Source: Planctomycetota bacterium (lineage in GTDB: Bacteria; Planctomycetota; Phycisphaerae; WQYP01). From it: a DNA stretch of 32,558 nt. The notes under the pieces were generated by a model, which searched no databases, was not told the origin of the DNA, and saw nothing but the letters and a program-made list of their open reading frames with translations. The DNA lies in contig JAKBAC010000021.1 of assembly GCA_021809365.1 (NCBI GenBank), forward strand, positions 1 to 32,558. The letters run 5' to 3'. Positions 7,856 through 16,469 of the stretch are shown here, in pieces; position 1 is the first letter of the stretch; every line of letters begins with the position of its first letter. The position numbers were made by a program, and so were the translations under genes.

Positions 7856-7893
7856 GACATTTCCTTTCACCGCGAATTTCACCGGCACCGCAA

Positions 7894-9840
7894 TCAGATA
7901 CTCTTTCCATCATTCGCCGAATTTTGGCAGACCACGGTGTGCGCCAGAATATCTCCGATGCGCTGGCGATCCGGAGAGACAAACATGAACACCAGCATGA
8001 TACAGGCGACGATCTCAATACTACGGAACACATTGCGCGTCAGAAGCGCGACAAATCCGGGACGCCGCCCGGTCAAGTCCACCACATACAGCCCGATGGC
8101 CGCCTTGCCGATGGACCGCGCGAAAATAAGCTCCGCGATGGTGACATGCAATTCATAAATTCCCAACAACCATAAAAAGTCCGGTGAATCAAGCAGATGC
8201 AGCGGGTTGAAAAGCAAATCCAGGGACGCACCGGCAAGGTTCACCCAGTCCCGCCGCGTGTAAAGATGAAATGCCACCATCACCACCAGCGCCGCCACGG
8301 CCAGATCAATGCCCGCGGCGGCAAACCGGCGATGCAGGCGCGCGACCTGCAACCGCGGCGTTATCTGCGGCGACCCCAATGGCTCCTTACGCCGCCACAC
8401 CGAGAAGGCCATGATCACAATCAGCGCGGCCAGTACCAAGCGCTCATAATTATCTGAAACAGGCGTCACGTTCCGCAGGGGAATAACGTGTTCCGGGCCT
8501 TGCAGCAACTGCCCGTCCGGCTTGAATGTATATTGTGTCAGCCTGCGCCCGGGTTGCCGCAGCAAAATTGCGAAGCAGTCCCCATCGCGTCCCATGGCCA
8601 CATCCGCAAATCCACTTCTCACAGTCGCCCAGACCAGCGGCCTGGGCCATTGATCCAGTGTCAATCGCCCGCCGGATTTTATTGCAACCCGTGCGCCGGA
8701 AATGGACGTCTTGCCGGTAAGCCCATACGATGTCCAAGTCAACACGCCGCGTCGGCCAAGCCCGACCGCCAAGAGCGCGTGCGCCGGTTGGGCCAACGTT
8801 ATATCGGATATCATCGACCAGACTGGACGCTTCGCACCGAGGTTCAAAACCTGACCACGGATAACGTGCGCTTGTAGCAGATAAAACAATACCAATTGAT
8901 GCTTGATCGCCATCAACGCGATTCCGCCCGACGGCAGGGTATTGGATAATTGGGCCGGCAGCTTTGGTGTCGGCAGCAAATACCAGCGGTTGTCATGGTA
9001 ACCCAGTAAATGCCATTGGCGGACCGACAGAGCTGAGGCTGAAGCCGGCCGGGATTTTGTGGAAACGTCTTGAACAGATGCACCCCTTTTACCGGGCGAT
9101 ATAAGTACGGATTTTCGACTTTCAACCGACTTGTGTTCCACCGATGAATTTTTCGCGGGGCGAGTCCCGGCCACCGACTTCATCGCGCCGGCGGCAGCAG
9201 CACCATTACCTGGTACGGCAGTGGCCGGGAGTGTGGTTCCCATCATCCGGGATTCAAGGACTGAAAGGCGACGCAATATGCGTTGGGCCGGCGACGGAGC
9301 AGTGGCAGGTGCCGCCGCGAGCGTACCATTTACCAATAGATAAAGTTTGCCATCTTCGCCTGCCGCGGCAATCGGCGAAAATATACCATTGAGTTCCGGC
9401 AGGCTAACGGATCCCTTGCGGCCAAAGCAGGAAGCGGTACCGTTCGGAAAAAAAAGGTATACGCCCTGCTTCATGATTCCGTCAACCGGATGGTCGGATG
9501 CGACAGCACAGCCGGGATAACCTATAAAATTGCCGGTTGAGACCTGCCGCCACAAGCCGGCATTGCCATATCGCACGTTGACAGCATGGGAAAGCATTAA
9601 AAATTGAGGGCCGGATCCGGGTTTGGATGGTTTGACGGGCATCATCAGCCATAGTCGCCCGCGACTGCCCGCGGCCAGCAAACGCAGTGGTGTAACCGGA
9701 GGCAGCGTGCTATTTGCGACTGAGCCAGCAGCGGGCTTTACCGAGGCAATGGCATATACGACACCGCCATGCAAAAGCGCCAGCAACCCGACAATACCGA
9801 CCAGCCCATTGATGCCCAGACTATTCCACCATGCTTTCAT
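7894..9840 (-). CDS. RDD-family membrane protein with a large N-terminal extracytoplasmic region
   Basis: This is a 648-residue protein. An N-terminal membrane segment (residues 11-32, GLVGIVGLLALLHGGVVYAI) is followed by about 430 residues rich in beta-strand-like segments, such as GKLYLLVNGTL and RWYLLP, possibly a propeller. An Ala/Ser/Pro-rich linker lies around residues 170-270. A further membrane segment follows (LVLAALIVIMAFSVW), and then a C-terminal RDD domain: RRFAAAGIDLAVAALVV, ARSIGKAAIGLYVVDLTGRRPGF, ending DRQRIGDILAHTVV. RDD proteins are three-helix membrane modules; some have been linked to ion exchange, but the role here is unknown. No strong ribosome-binding site precedes the ATG. 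Confidence 0.8.
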   Translation of the reverse strand: MKAWWNSLGINGLVGIVGLLALLHGGVVYAIASVKPAAGSVANSTLPPVTPLRLLAAGSRGRLWLMMPVKPSKPGSGPQFLMLSHAVNVRYGNAGLWRQVSTGNFIGYPGCAVASDHPVDGIMKQGVYLFFPNGTASCFGRKGSVSLPELNGIFSPIAAAGEDGKLYLLVNGTLAAAPATAPSPAQRILRRLSVLESRMMGTTLPATAVPGNGAAAAGAMKSVAGTRPAKNSSVEHKSVESRKSVLISPGKRGASVQDVSTKSRPASASALSVRQWHLLGYHDNRWYLLPTPKLPAQLSNTLPSGGIALMAIKHQLVLFYLLQAHVIRGQVLNLGAKRPVWSMISDITLAQPAHALLAVGLGRRGVLTWTSYGLTGKTSISGARVAIKSGGRLTLDQWPRPLVWATVRSGFADVAMGRDGDCFAILLRQPGRRLTQYTFKPDGQLLQGPEHVIPLRNVTPVSDNYERLVLAALIVIMAFSVWRRKEPLGSPQITPRLQVARLHRRFAAAGIDLAVAALVVMVAFHLYTRRDWVNLAGASLDLLFNPLHLLDSPDFLWLLGIYELHVTIAELIFARSIGKAAIGLYVVDLTGRRPGFVALLTRNVFRSIEIVACIMLVFMFVSPDRQRIGDILAHTVVCQNSANDGKSI

Positions 9841-9887
9841 TGCCGCATTTTATGGTGGATTGGCAACTTCCGCGACTGATCGGGGGA

Positions 9888-10916
9888 TCATCCCAAATTG
9901 GCCCGCGGATGCGCGACTTCATAGGCTTCCTGAATCCGCTTGGTGGTCAGGTGCGTATAGATTTGTGTGGTGCTTAGGCTCTGATGCCCCAGAAGTTCCT
10001 GCACCACCCGCAAATCCGCGCCATGATTGAGCATGTGTGTGGCAAAGCTGTGACGCAGCGTATGCGGACTGATATCTGGATCAAGATGCGCTTCAATGAG
10101 ATATTTATCGAGTTTGCGGCGCACCGAGCGGGTGCTCAGCCGCTTGCCGCGCTTGTTGATAAACAGCGGGGCGTCGGGAGAATCGTCCGTCATGATCGCT
10201 TTTCGCATTTGCATGTACTTGGCCACCGCCTGAATGGCCGTCTGACCGACCGGACTTACCCGTTCTTTTTTACCCTTGCCGCGAACTTTGATAACGCCGC
10301 CGACGGCATCGAAGTCCTCCACATTCAGACCCACAAGTTCACTGACCCGCAGCCCCGAAGAGTAAATAATTTCGAGCATGGCTTTATCGCGTGAACCCAG
10401 CATCCCCGTGTCGTCGGGCGTCTGGAGCAGGAGCGTAACTTGTTCTTCAGTCATAAATTTAGGAAGTCGTTTATCCAATTTAGGCGTGCGGATGCTGAGC
10501 ATCGGGTTATTGCCGGTCAGGCCGCGTTTGTTGAGAAATTTGAAGAAACTGCGCAATGTCGCGAGCTTTCGCGCCACCGTGGCCTTGGAATAATTATGTT
10601 CCCGCATGTGCTGGAGATGTCGCCGCACATCCTCGGCATCGGCATGAAGCAGCAACTGATCCACCTCTTCCGGCGGTGGCTCGATTTGTGCGCCCGCTTT
10701 GGACTCCATCTGCCGCGACAAATTGACCGCAGCATTACCGGATGCCGGCTGGGAAAGCAAAATACTGGAGGGAATATCCTGCACGCCCGCAAGAAATTGC
10801 CCGAACTGCCGCAAATCCGCGCCATAACATTTGCTGGTGTATGCGGAAAAATGCCGTTCAAACTGAAGGTAATCCAGAAAATCCCGAATCTGACGTGGCA
10901 ATGAAACCGTATCCAT
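9888..10916 (-). CDS. xerC: Tyrosine recombinase XerC/XerD
   Basis: This is a site-specific recombinase of the type that resolves chromosome dimers at dif. The 342-residue protein has an N-terminal core-binding domain (FLDYLQFERHFSAYTSKCYGADL) and the full catalytic set: Arg190 in SSGLRVSEL, Lys in GKGKKERV, HTLRHSFATH, GHQSLSTTQIYTH, and the nucleophile Tyr320. It is about 40 residues longer than usual because of a Ser/Gln/Pro-rich insertion in the N-terminal domain (around QPASGNAAVNL to EPPPEEVDQ). The AHPRA end resembles XerC more than XerD, but that distinction is weak. A TTG at 10925 sits close to GGAG and is an alternative start. The absence of adjacent att-like repeats favours a housekeeping role over an integrase. 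Confidence 0.9.
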   Translation of the reverse strand: MDTVSLPRQIRDFLDYLQFERHFSAYTSKCYGADLRQFGQFLAGVQDIPSSILLSQPASGNAAVNLSRQMESKAGAQIEPPPEEVDQLLLHADAEDVRRHLQHMREHNYSKATVARKLATLRSFFKFLNKRGLTGNNPMLSIRTPKLDKRLPKFMTEEQVTLLLQTPDDTGMLGSRDKAMLEIIYSSGLRVSELVGLNVEDFDAVGGVIKVRGKGKKERVSPVGQTAIQAVAKYMQMRKAIMTDDSPDAPLFINKRGKRLSTRSVRRKLDKYLIEAHLDPDISPHTLRHSFATHMLNHGADLRVVQELLGHQSLSTTQIYTHLTTKRIQEAYEVAHPRANLG

Positions 10917-10925
10917 AATGCACAA

Positions 10926-11282
10926 CTACTCCAGCATCGGCCCGTGGTTTTCCATTCATCCGAAAATGGACTTAACCGCGCAATCCGACCGCTTGTTAAT
11001 CCCGTGAAGAGCCTCATCCGTTAGGCCCAAAACCGCCCACTGCGCCTTAACCGCTCGGTCCATTCGCCCCGCGATCCAGCACGGCCTCATGTCGGAAAAG
11101 CCGCGCCAAGACCCGACCGTCTCGGCTCGCGGACCGGCCTGACCGCCGTATCCATGATTGTTTATCGGCTATTGGAGTAAATTGGATGAGGTAGATTTTA
11201 CGGTGCAATCAGCCATGGCTTAACGATGAGAGCTTCCTGACCATATTTCAGGCATGGCATGGCCATGGCGATAAAAAAACCG
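10926..11282. other. Intergenic stretch without recognised feature
   Basis: This gap separates xerC from the end of the FlgI-like gene. I see no tRNA, no heptamer array and no 33-bp element. The only local structure is a cluster of overlapping CATGGC/GCCATG motifs at about 11250-11270. There is no convincing terminator for the gene ending at 11283. Confidence 0.5.
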
Positions 11283-13154
11283 CTATTTCCCTGAAATTTC
11301 ACCGGGAAGCGATACGGTTGAAGGCATAATTGCCCCGGGCGCGTTGGCGGAATTCCGGGTGGCGGGATGCCCTCCGGCCATGGTGCTGTGACTGGGCCGC
11401 GGCTCATTGAGCGATGCGAACATCACCCTGCGGCGATTGGTAATAGCCTGCAGACGGAACTTCGCATTAACCTCTCCCGTGTGACAAAGCGTATACAACA
11501 TCGTCACAATCCGTTGATAGGAAAGCGCGATGTAAGGTTGTTTGGGATTAAAATTCGGCAAAAATGGATTGGGCGCACTGGCCAGCGCGGTAATGACCGC
11601 GGGCAATTCCGCCTTGCAGGTCAGTTCGGTCACTTTTGCGGTAAGGGGATCACGATAATACAGCATGACAGGCATGGAGGACATTGCCTTGGCGGGGGCC
11701 GAACCGGCCAGAGGATAATTCACCGTCAGGGTGCCATGTGGACTTATGTACAATGTTCCAGGCGTCAAGGATGGAATCCGTCCAATCAGACCGATGACCG
11801 GCAACTGATGGCTCGTAACGTAAATCACACTAGAGCCGCCGGAGGGCAGAACGTTCATCATAAATCTTCCGGGAAACGGCTGGCGATAAATATGGCTGGA
11901 ATGAATTTCATCCAAGCCTTTATACGCGAGGACTTGAAGACTGACCTTCTTGGAAAACAGCAGTTTCGAAAAAGCCACCGTCGCATTGACGCGATCTCCA
12001 CAGCGGGCCAAAGCGTGAATGGCCGCACGTTGAAAGGGGCTTTTGGAATTGGTCGCGTAGGCCGCAAGCACCCGGATTGCGTCTTCATCCCCAATAAAAC
12101 TTCCCGCCCGCACGGTAAAAAATCTGACCGCGGGTTGCGGTGAACCATAATGTTGACGCAACATCGGAATAATCGGGCGACCAAGCTGTTCCAGGGCCAA
12201 TGCGATTTTGTCATCCGGCGCATTGGGATCGCGAAGTGACTTGATTAAAATCGCCGCTTGAGACACCGCAAATCCCGGCATATCCCGCTGAAGGTACAGT
12301 GCCATCACGCGATGAACAAATCGCGCCGGATGCCGCCGATATTGTTGCGGCGTGCGCAAGCGGATCATCATGTCGTTTTCAGCGGTGGCCACCGGCGGAT
12401 ATCCGCCGTAGCGCTGATTAATAATCCGCTCCACCAGGGCGCTGATGCGATAGGATGGGCTGTATAATTCCAGAATCACCGGCATGCTATGTGACACTTT
12501 CCCGCCGCCAAGAATGCGTCCGCTGCGGATAATCTGGGCGGGTTTCTTTAATTCACCATTGGCATTAAAGGGATTGCAGAATACCGGTCCCATGCCTTTG
12601 GCAATGGCGTTGGTTTGGAGAACCTTGCGAATCTGCGTCCGCAGCGGCACCGGCCATAACAGACCGTTTTCAAGGTTGGTGGTGGTGGTGCCGGAAAGCG
12701 CGGTAATATACAAATCAAAATGTGTGCCCGCCGTGGCCAGAGGCGGAATTGCGCCTTCCACATACACCGCCGCGACTTGCCGCGAATTGAGAATACGATG
12801 CGGGTTAATTTGCCCGGTACCGCGATTGTAGTATCCCACGCCGCTTTTGAGTAACCGATCCAGAAATATCTGCCGAATGCCCGGCGGCATTTCACCGCTG
12901 CCGGTGTTCGGAAGTCCGGCCACCAGCCCCCAGCCGCGCACGATGCTGGGGCGGTCATACGCCAACGTCGCCACTGACGCTATCGTTCCTTTTAACGCGG
13001 GATAAATCGACGGCCTGAGGCGCATGTCCTGAAGCGAGATTGGCGGACGGGCCGGACGCTTGGGCTGTTGTGTACAGGCCGCGGTAAATACCGTCAGCAT
13101 ACCCGCCAGCACCACCATGGATACCGGCACAACACGCTTGATTTTATTTAACAT
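11283..13154 (-). CDS. FlgI-like lipoprotein with HEAT-like repeats
   Basis: This 623-residue protein begins with a hydrophobic segment ending TAAC, a plausible lipobox. The N-terminal third resembles the flagellar P-ring protein FlgI: RGWGLVAGLPNTGSGE, then VYVEGAIPPLATAGTHFDLYITALSG and LENGLLWPVPL. From about residue 300 to 420 it has repeated helical segments typical of HEAT repeats (LEQLGRPIIPMLRQHY, AIRVLAAYATNSKSPFQRAAIHALARCGD). No flagellar gene lies nearby and the protein is much longer than FlgI (about 370), so a P-ring role is doubtful. It may have been recruited for another periplasmic or outer-membrane ring. I chose the ATG directly before the lipoprotein signal; an open frame runs upstream to 13298. 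Confidence 0.7.
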   Translation of the reverse strand: MLNKIKRVVPVSMVVLAGMLTVFTAACTQQPKRPARPPISLQDMRLRPSIYPALKGTIASVATLAYDRPSIVRGWGLVAGLPNTGSGEMPPGIRQIFLDRLLKSGVGYYNRGTGQINPHRILNSRQVAAVYVEGAIPPLATAGTHFDLYITALSGTTTTNLENGLLWPVPLRTQIRKVLQTNAIAKGMGPVFCNPFNANGELKKPAQIIRSGRILGGGKVSHSMPVILELYSPSYRISALVERIINQRYGGYPPVATAENDMMIRLRTPQQYRRHPARFVHRVMALYLQRDMPGFAVSQAAILIKSLRDPNAPDDKIALALEQLGRPIIPMLRQHYGSPQPAVRFFTVRAGSFIGDEDAIRVLAAYATNSKSPFQRAAIHALARCGDRVNATVAFSKLLFSKKVSLQVLAYKGLDEIHSSHIYRQPFPGRFMMNVLPSGGSSVIYVTSHQLPVIGLIGRIPSLTPGTLYISPHGTLTVNYPLAGSAPAKAMSSMPVMLYYRDPLTAKVTELTCKAELPAVITALASAPNPFLPNFNPKQPYIALSYQRIVTMLYTLCHTGEVNAKFRLQAITNRRRVMFASLNEPRPSHSTMAGGHPATRNSANAPGAIMPSTVSLPGEISGK

Positions 13155-13310
13155 GATAAGCACCAACGCAGCCCCGAAATATAGGCGTACTTCGCACGAA
13201 CCATGGGGCTTGAGCCGAACCCGGTTATTGCCGACTTCCGCCACATGCGTGACCTGCCAACAGACCATAGCATAACGCCCATCGCGCTTTAATGCCAAGG
13301 GTTCCGATTA

Positions 13311-13811
13311 TCAGCGGTAGTTTGTAAACTGTACCGGAATTTCCGGTGGTCTGGCCCGTAAGTCCGCGATCACCGTCTGCAAATCATCTTTTTTGCTCCC
13401 GCTGATCCGCAAGGACTCACCCTGAATACTCGCATTCACTTTCAGGCCTAAATCCTTAATCCGCTTCTGCAGCGCTTTGGCGGTTTCACGATCGATGCCG
13501 CTCTTGAGTTTTATTTTTTGCCGCACCGTATTATGCGTGGCGGATTCCACTGCTTGTTTGTCCAGACTCCGGGCATCGACCCCGCGCTTGACCATCTTGG
13601 ATACCAGTACCTGCACCACAGCCTCAAGCTGGGTCTCATTATCCGCACAGAGCGTAATAAGTTTTTCCTTTTTATCCAAATCCGCAATTGCCGCCGCGGT
13701 TCCCCGGAAATCATAACGCGTGCCGATCTCCTTTTGCGCCTGCACCACCGCATTATCCAGTTCCTGCAAATTGACTTCATTAACTATATCAAACGATGAA
13801 TCCCCAGCCAT
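13311..13811 (-). CDS. YajQ-family nucleotide-binding protein
   Basis: The protein has 166 residues and matches YajQ/DUF520 from end to end: SSFDIVNEVNLQELDNAV, RYDFRGT, then IKLKSGIDRETAK, and a typical end with FTNYR. YajQ proteins bind nucleotides, and some members are reported to bind cyclic di-GMP. The family has two ferredoxin-like domains and is cytoplasmic. AAGGAG lies seven bases before the ATG. It is 70 bp downstream of the small membrane protein gene and upstream of the FlgI-like gene. Confidence 0.92.
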   Translation of the reverse strand: MAGDSSFDIVNEVNLQELDNAVVQAQKEIGTRYDFRGTAAAIADLDKKEKLITLCADNETQLEAVVQVLVSKMVKRGVDARSLDKQAVESATHNTVRQKIKLKSGIDRETAKALQKRIKDLGLKVNASIQGESLRISGSKKDDLQTVIADLRARPPEIPVQFTNYR

Positions 13812-13881
13812 ACCAGCACTCCTTGTCCAGATTCCATAATTTTATGCGACGGCGGCCTTCACATACCGCCGCCCGCCCATG

Positions 13882-14208
13882 TTACCAGCCGCGGAACTTG
13901 ATAATTTCCGGCGGCAGGCGTTTAGCCTGAATAAACCGGTGCAGCGGTCCGATCACCGCCGCGATCACCAGCGTCCATATTACCGCGAGCAAAAGATATT
14001 TGGCCCAGTCCGGATCCTTGGGAATTGGAATCATGCGCAAAGCCGTCCCATGAGATTCGGAAATAATCGGTGCGATACCCGCGGCGGCAGCGGCCTGAAC
14101 ACGCTGCGCAACCATTGCCGCCACTGCCGACAACGCTGTCGCCCGCGGCAAAAATCGCCGACCAAAAACGCCTGCTGGCAACCTTGCGGGATTAACCGGA
14201 TGTTTCAC
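13882..14208 (-). CDS. Small membrane protein of unknown function, coupled to hisG
   Basis: This 108-residue protein starts with GTG. The start overlaps the hisG stop codon by four bases (GTGA), which strongly suggests translational coupling. An Arg-rich N terminus and an Ala-rich segment (residues 25-45) precede a clear membrane helix, YLLLAVIWTLVIAAVIGPL (about 70-88), and a short basic tail. I do not recognise the family. A second hydrophobic segment near residues 25-48 could be a signal or a first helix. Confidence 0.6.
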   Translation of the reverse strand: MKHPVNPARLPAGVFGRRFLPRATALSAVAAMVAQRVQAAAAAGIAPIISESHGTALRMIPIPKDPDWAKYLLLAVIWTLVIAAVIGPLHRFIQAKRLPPEIIKFRGW

Positions 14209-15089
14209 GGAATCACCTTATTGAGCGGATAACTGATCAAACCCGTTGCGCCGGCCCGTTTTAACTGCGGAATAATCTCGCGCTCCATTCTCTCTTCAAT
14301 GATCACTTCCACCGCCACCCATGTTCCATCGGCCAACGCGGAAATGGTGGGAGATTTCTCCGCCGGCAGTATTTTCAGCACCGCTTCGAGCTTGTCCTTT
14401 GGCGCGTTGAGTTTCAGGCCGATTTTTTCCCTGGCGTTAATGGCACCCCGCAATAATAGAGCGATATTCTCAATTTTCTCGCGCTTGAACGGCTCACTCC
14501 ACGCCTTATGATTGGCGATCAATCGCGTGGTGCTGGTCAGGAGCGTATCGATAATCCGCAGATTGTTGGCGCGGATGGAGGACCCGGTCTCTGTAATATC
14601 CACAATGGCGTCCAGCAGACGGGCCTTGACTTCCGTCGCCCCCCAACTGAACTCCACGCGCACGGGCACATTACGCTTTGCGAAATACTCGCGCGTGACG
14701 TTGACCAGTTCCGTGGCTATCACGCCATCACGCAAATCCTCCGGGCGCTGAATACCGGATTCCTGCGGAACCGCCAAGACCCATTGCGCCGGGCGACTGG
14801 TCGCCTTGCTGTAAATCAGTTCCGCGACTTCATGCACGTCCGACTTATTCTCCCTGATCCAATCGGATCCGGTCAGCCCCGCGTCAATGACATTCTCTTC
14901 AACGTACCGGGACATCTCCTGCGCCCGGAACAGCACAACTTCAATGGCGGGATCATCAATGGACGGAAAATAACTGCGATCATTGATCGATATGCGCCAC
15001 CCCGCCTTCGCAAACAGATCGACGGTTGCGTTCTCCAGAGATCCCTTCGGAATTCCAAGCCGCAGAACATTCGGCATCGGCTTTAACAT
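14205..15089 (-). CDS. hisG: ATP phosphoribosyltransferase (long form), first step of histidine synthesis
   Basis: HisG condenses ATP and PRPP to phosphoribosyl-ATP. The 294-residue length and the C-terminal domain (PTISALADGTWVAVEVIIEE, ending with SYPLNKVIP) mark the long, histidine-regulated HisG that needs no HisZ. Family motifs visible are LRLGIPKGSLENAT, DAGLTGSDWI, and DAIVDITETGSSIRANNL, the PRPP-binding loop. GGAGG lies five bases before the ATG at 15089; the frame extends four codons further upstream without better support. No other his gene is present. Its place downstream of nusA-infB-rbfA is unusual. Confidence 0.95.
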   Translation of the reverse strand: MLKPMPNVLRLGIPKGSLENATVDLFAKAGWRISINDRSYFPSIDDPAIEVVLFRAQEMSRYVEENVIDAGLTGSDWIRENKSDVHEVAELIYSKATSRPAQWVLAVPQESGIQRPEDLRDGVIATELVNVTREYFAKRNVPVRVEFSWGATEVKARLLDAIVDITETGSSIRANNLRIIDTLLTSTTRLIANHKAWSEPFKREKIENIALLLRGAINAREKIGLKLNAPKDKLEAVLKILPAEKSPTISALADGTWVAVEVIIEERMEREIIPQLKRAGATGLISYPLNKVIP

Positions 15090-15146
15090 ACTGGCCTCCA
15101 CATCAAAAATGGCAAACTATTGCATTGATCCGATTTTTGCAACGCC

Positions 15147-15962
15147 TTATTTCCCCTTGGAAACTTTCCGTCCGGCCTTGTTCGGTTGCTTGGCATGACT
15201 GGCGGAGGGTTTGGCGTGAATTGCTTTGGCCGGTGCCGGATGGGCCGCGTGCGTTTCAGGAACCGTCGGTTTGTCCGGTTGAGCGGTATTGGCAGAGCCG
15301 TCTGCCGGCGGGGCGAGCATCGGCGATGGAATTTTTGCCGGCTTCGGCCAGGCCCGCGGCAACCAATCGTCGATTTCCTTTCGCACGGCGTGATGAAACT
15401 TCACCATGTCTCCGGCGCGAATGTGTTTTTCCAACGCATGTTGAATTTCCGCGATCGTGGCCTGGGCCGGGAAACAATTCTTGCTGATCAGCCAGAGTTG
15501 CAGTTTGGCATCCACCGGAGCCGCCGCGATGTCAAAGCATTCCAATGCGACCACCGCCTCAACATACGCATTCATTCCGGCCAGCGTCTGAAGATATTTC
15601 CGGATATCGGCCTTTTTCATTTCGTGCAGGCCATCAAGACTCATCTGATGCTCGCGGTCATAAATCGACTGCAACGCCCGATGCAGCATGGCGCAGCGCG
15701 AATCGGCGAACGGATAGCGCACCCCCAGTGAAGCAGCCAATTCAATGGCCGGCGTCACGCGCAGTTCATTGAAATCCACGACCGATGCCATGATCCGGGC
15801 TTCCGCCGACTCCAGCCGCTTGGAGTCACAATCGAATTCCAGAAACGCCCTTACCAGTCGTGCGACCGGCTCGATATTTTCCGCGTGTCGGGTGCCCGGA
15901 ACCTTAAGTAGCCGCTTCACAATTTTGTTCAGCGCGTCCGCATTGAAACCTGATTTATTCAT
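15147..15962 (-). CDS. Endonuclease III-like helix-hairpin-helix protein lacking the catalytic lysine
   Basis: This 271-residue protein has the layout of the HhH-GPD DNA glycosylase fold: VVDFNELRVTPAIELAASLG, then a hairpin region LQTLAGMNAYVEAVVAL, and an Asp in APVDAKLQLWL (Asp151) matching the conserved glycosylase aspartate. In endonuclease III the hairpin reads GVGRKTA and supplies the catalytic lysine. Here it reads GMNAYVEA with no lysine, and no C-terminal iron-sulfur cysteine cluster follows. The last 60 residues are a Pro/Ala/Lys-rich tail. It may bind DNA without cutting it. It lies 12 bp after rbfA and 57 bp before hisG in the same direction. Fold assignment is moderate, function unknown. 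Confidence 0.6.
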   Translation of the reverse strand: MNKSGFNADALNKIVKRLLKVPGTRHAENIEPVARLVRAFLEFDCDSKRLESAEARIMASVVDFNELRVTPAIELAASLGVRYPFADSRCAMLHRALQSIYDREHQMSLDGLHEMKKADIRKYLQTLAGMNAYVEAVVALECFDIAAAPVDAKLQLWLISKNCFPAQATIAEIQHALEKHIRAGDMVKFHHAVRKEIDDWLPRAWPKPAKIPSPMLAPPADGSANTAQPDKPTVPETHAAHPAPAKAIHAKPSASHAKQPNKAGRKVSKGK

Positions 15963-15974
15963 AGAAACCTCATA

Positions 15975-16373
15975 TCAAGCGTCATTGTCCGCATGGTCAG
16001 CGGATCGCACTTCCGGCCCGCCGGTTACAAAGTCTGTTTTCGCAACATCGTCCAGTGTCTTGAGCACTTCCGCCTGCCGCTTCAGGGATTCATCCAGCAG
16101 AAAGGTTATATGCGGCGCATAACGAATCTTCATGCCATTGGCCACATGCTTCTGAATGACACCGCGCGCCGAGTTCAGGCCGTTCATGACCGTTAATTCG
16201 GGGCGATCCGATAAAATACTGATATAGACCCGCGCTTCGCGTAGATCAGGCGATACCCGCACCGCTGTAACACTCACGAGACCGCTGACCCGTGGATCCG
16301 ATAGATCACGCGCAATGGCCTCGCTGACCAGCCAGCGGACTTGCGATTCAATTTTCTGCTGTCTGATACTCAT
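15975..16373 (-). CDS. rbfA: Ribosome-binding factor A
   Basis: RbfA is a KH-fold protein that helps mature the 16S rRNA 5' end in the 30S subunit. The 132-residue protein shows family landmarks: RQQKIESQVRWLVSEAIARDLSDPRV, VTAVRVSPDLREARVYISIL, and the C-terminal LKIRYAPHITFLLDES-like segment (here MKIRYAPHITFLLDES). It follows infB by 96 bp, the classic nusA-infB-rbfA order. Confidence 0.95.
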   Translation of the reverse strand: MSIRQQKIESQVRWLVSEAIARDLSDPRVSGLVSVTAVRVSPDLREARVYISILSDRPELTVMNGLNSARGVIQKHVANGMKIRYAPHITFLLDESLKRQAEVLKTLDDVAKTDFVTGGPEVRSADHADNDA

Positions 16374-16469
16374 TTCGGTTCAATTCCCGTACCGCAGCTT
16401 TCCGCGAAGCGACATCATCCACGGGCCTCGTATCGGCCTGATGAAATCGCCGCTCAATGAAACCCGAAT

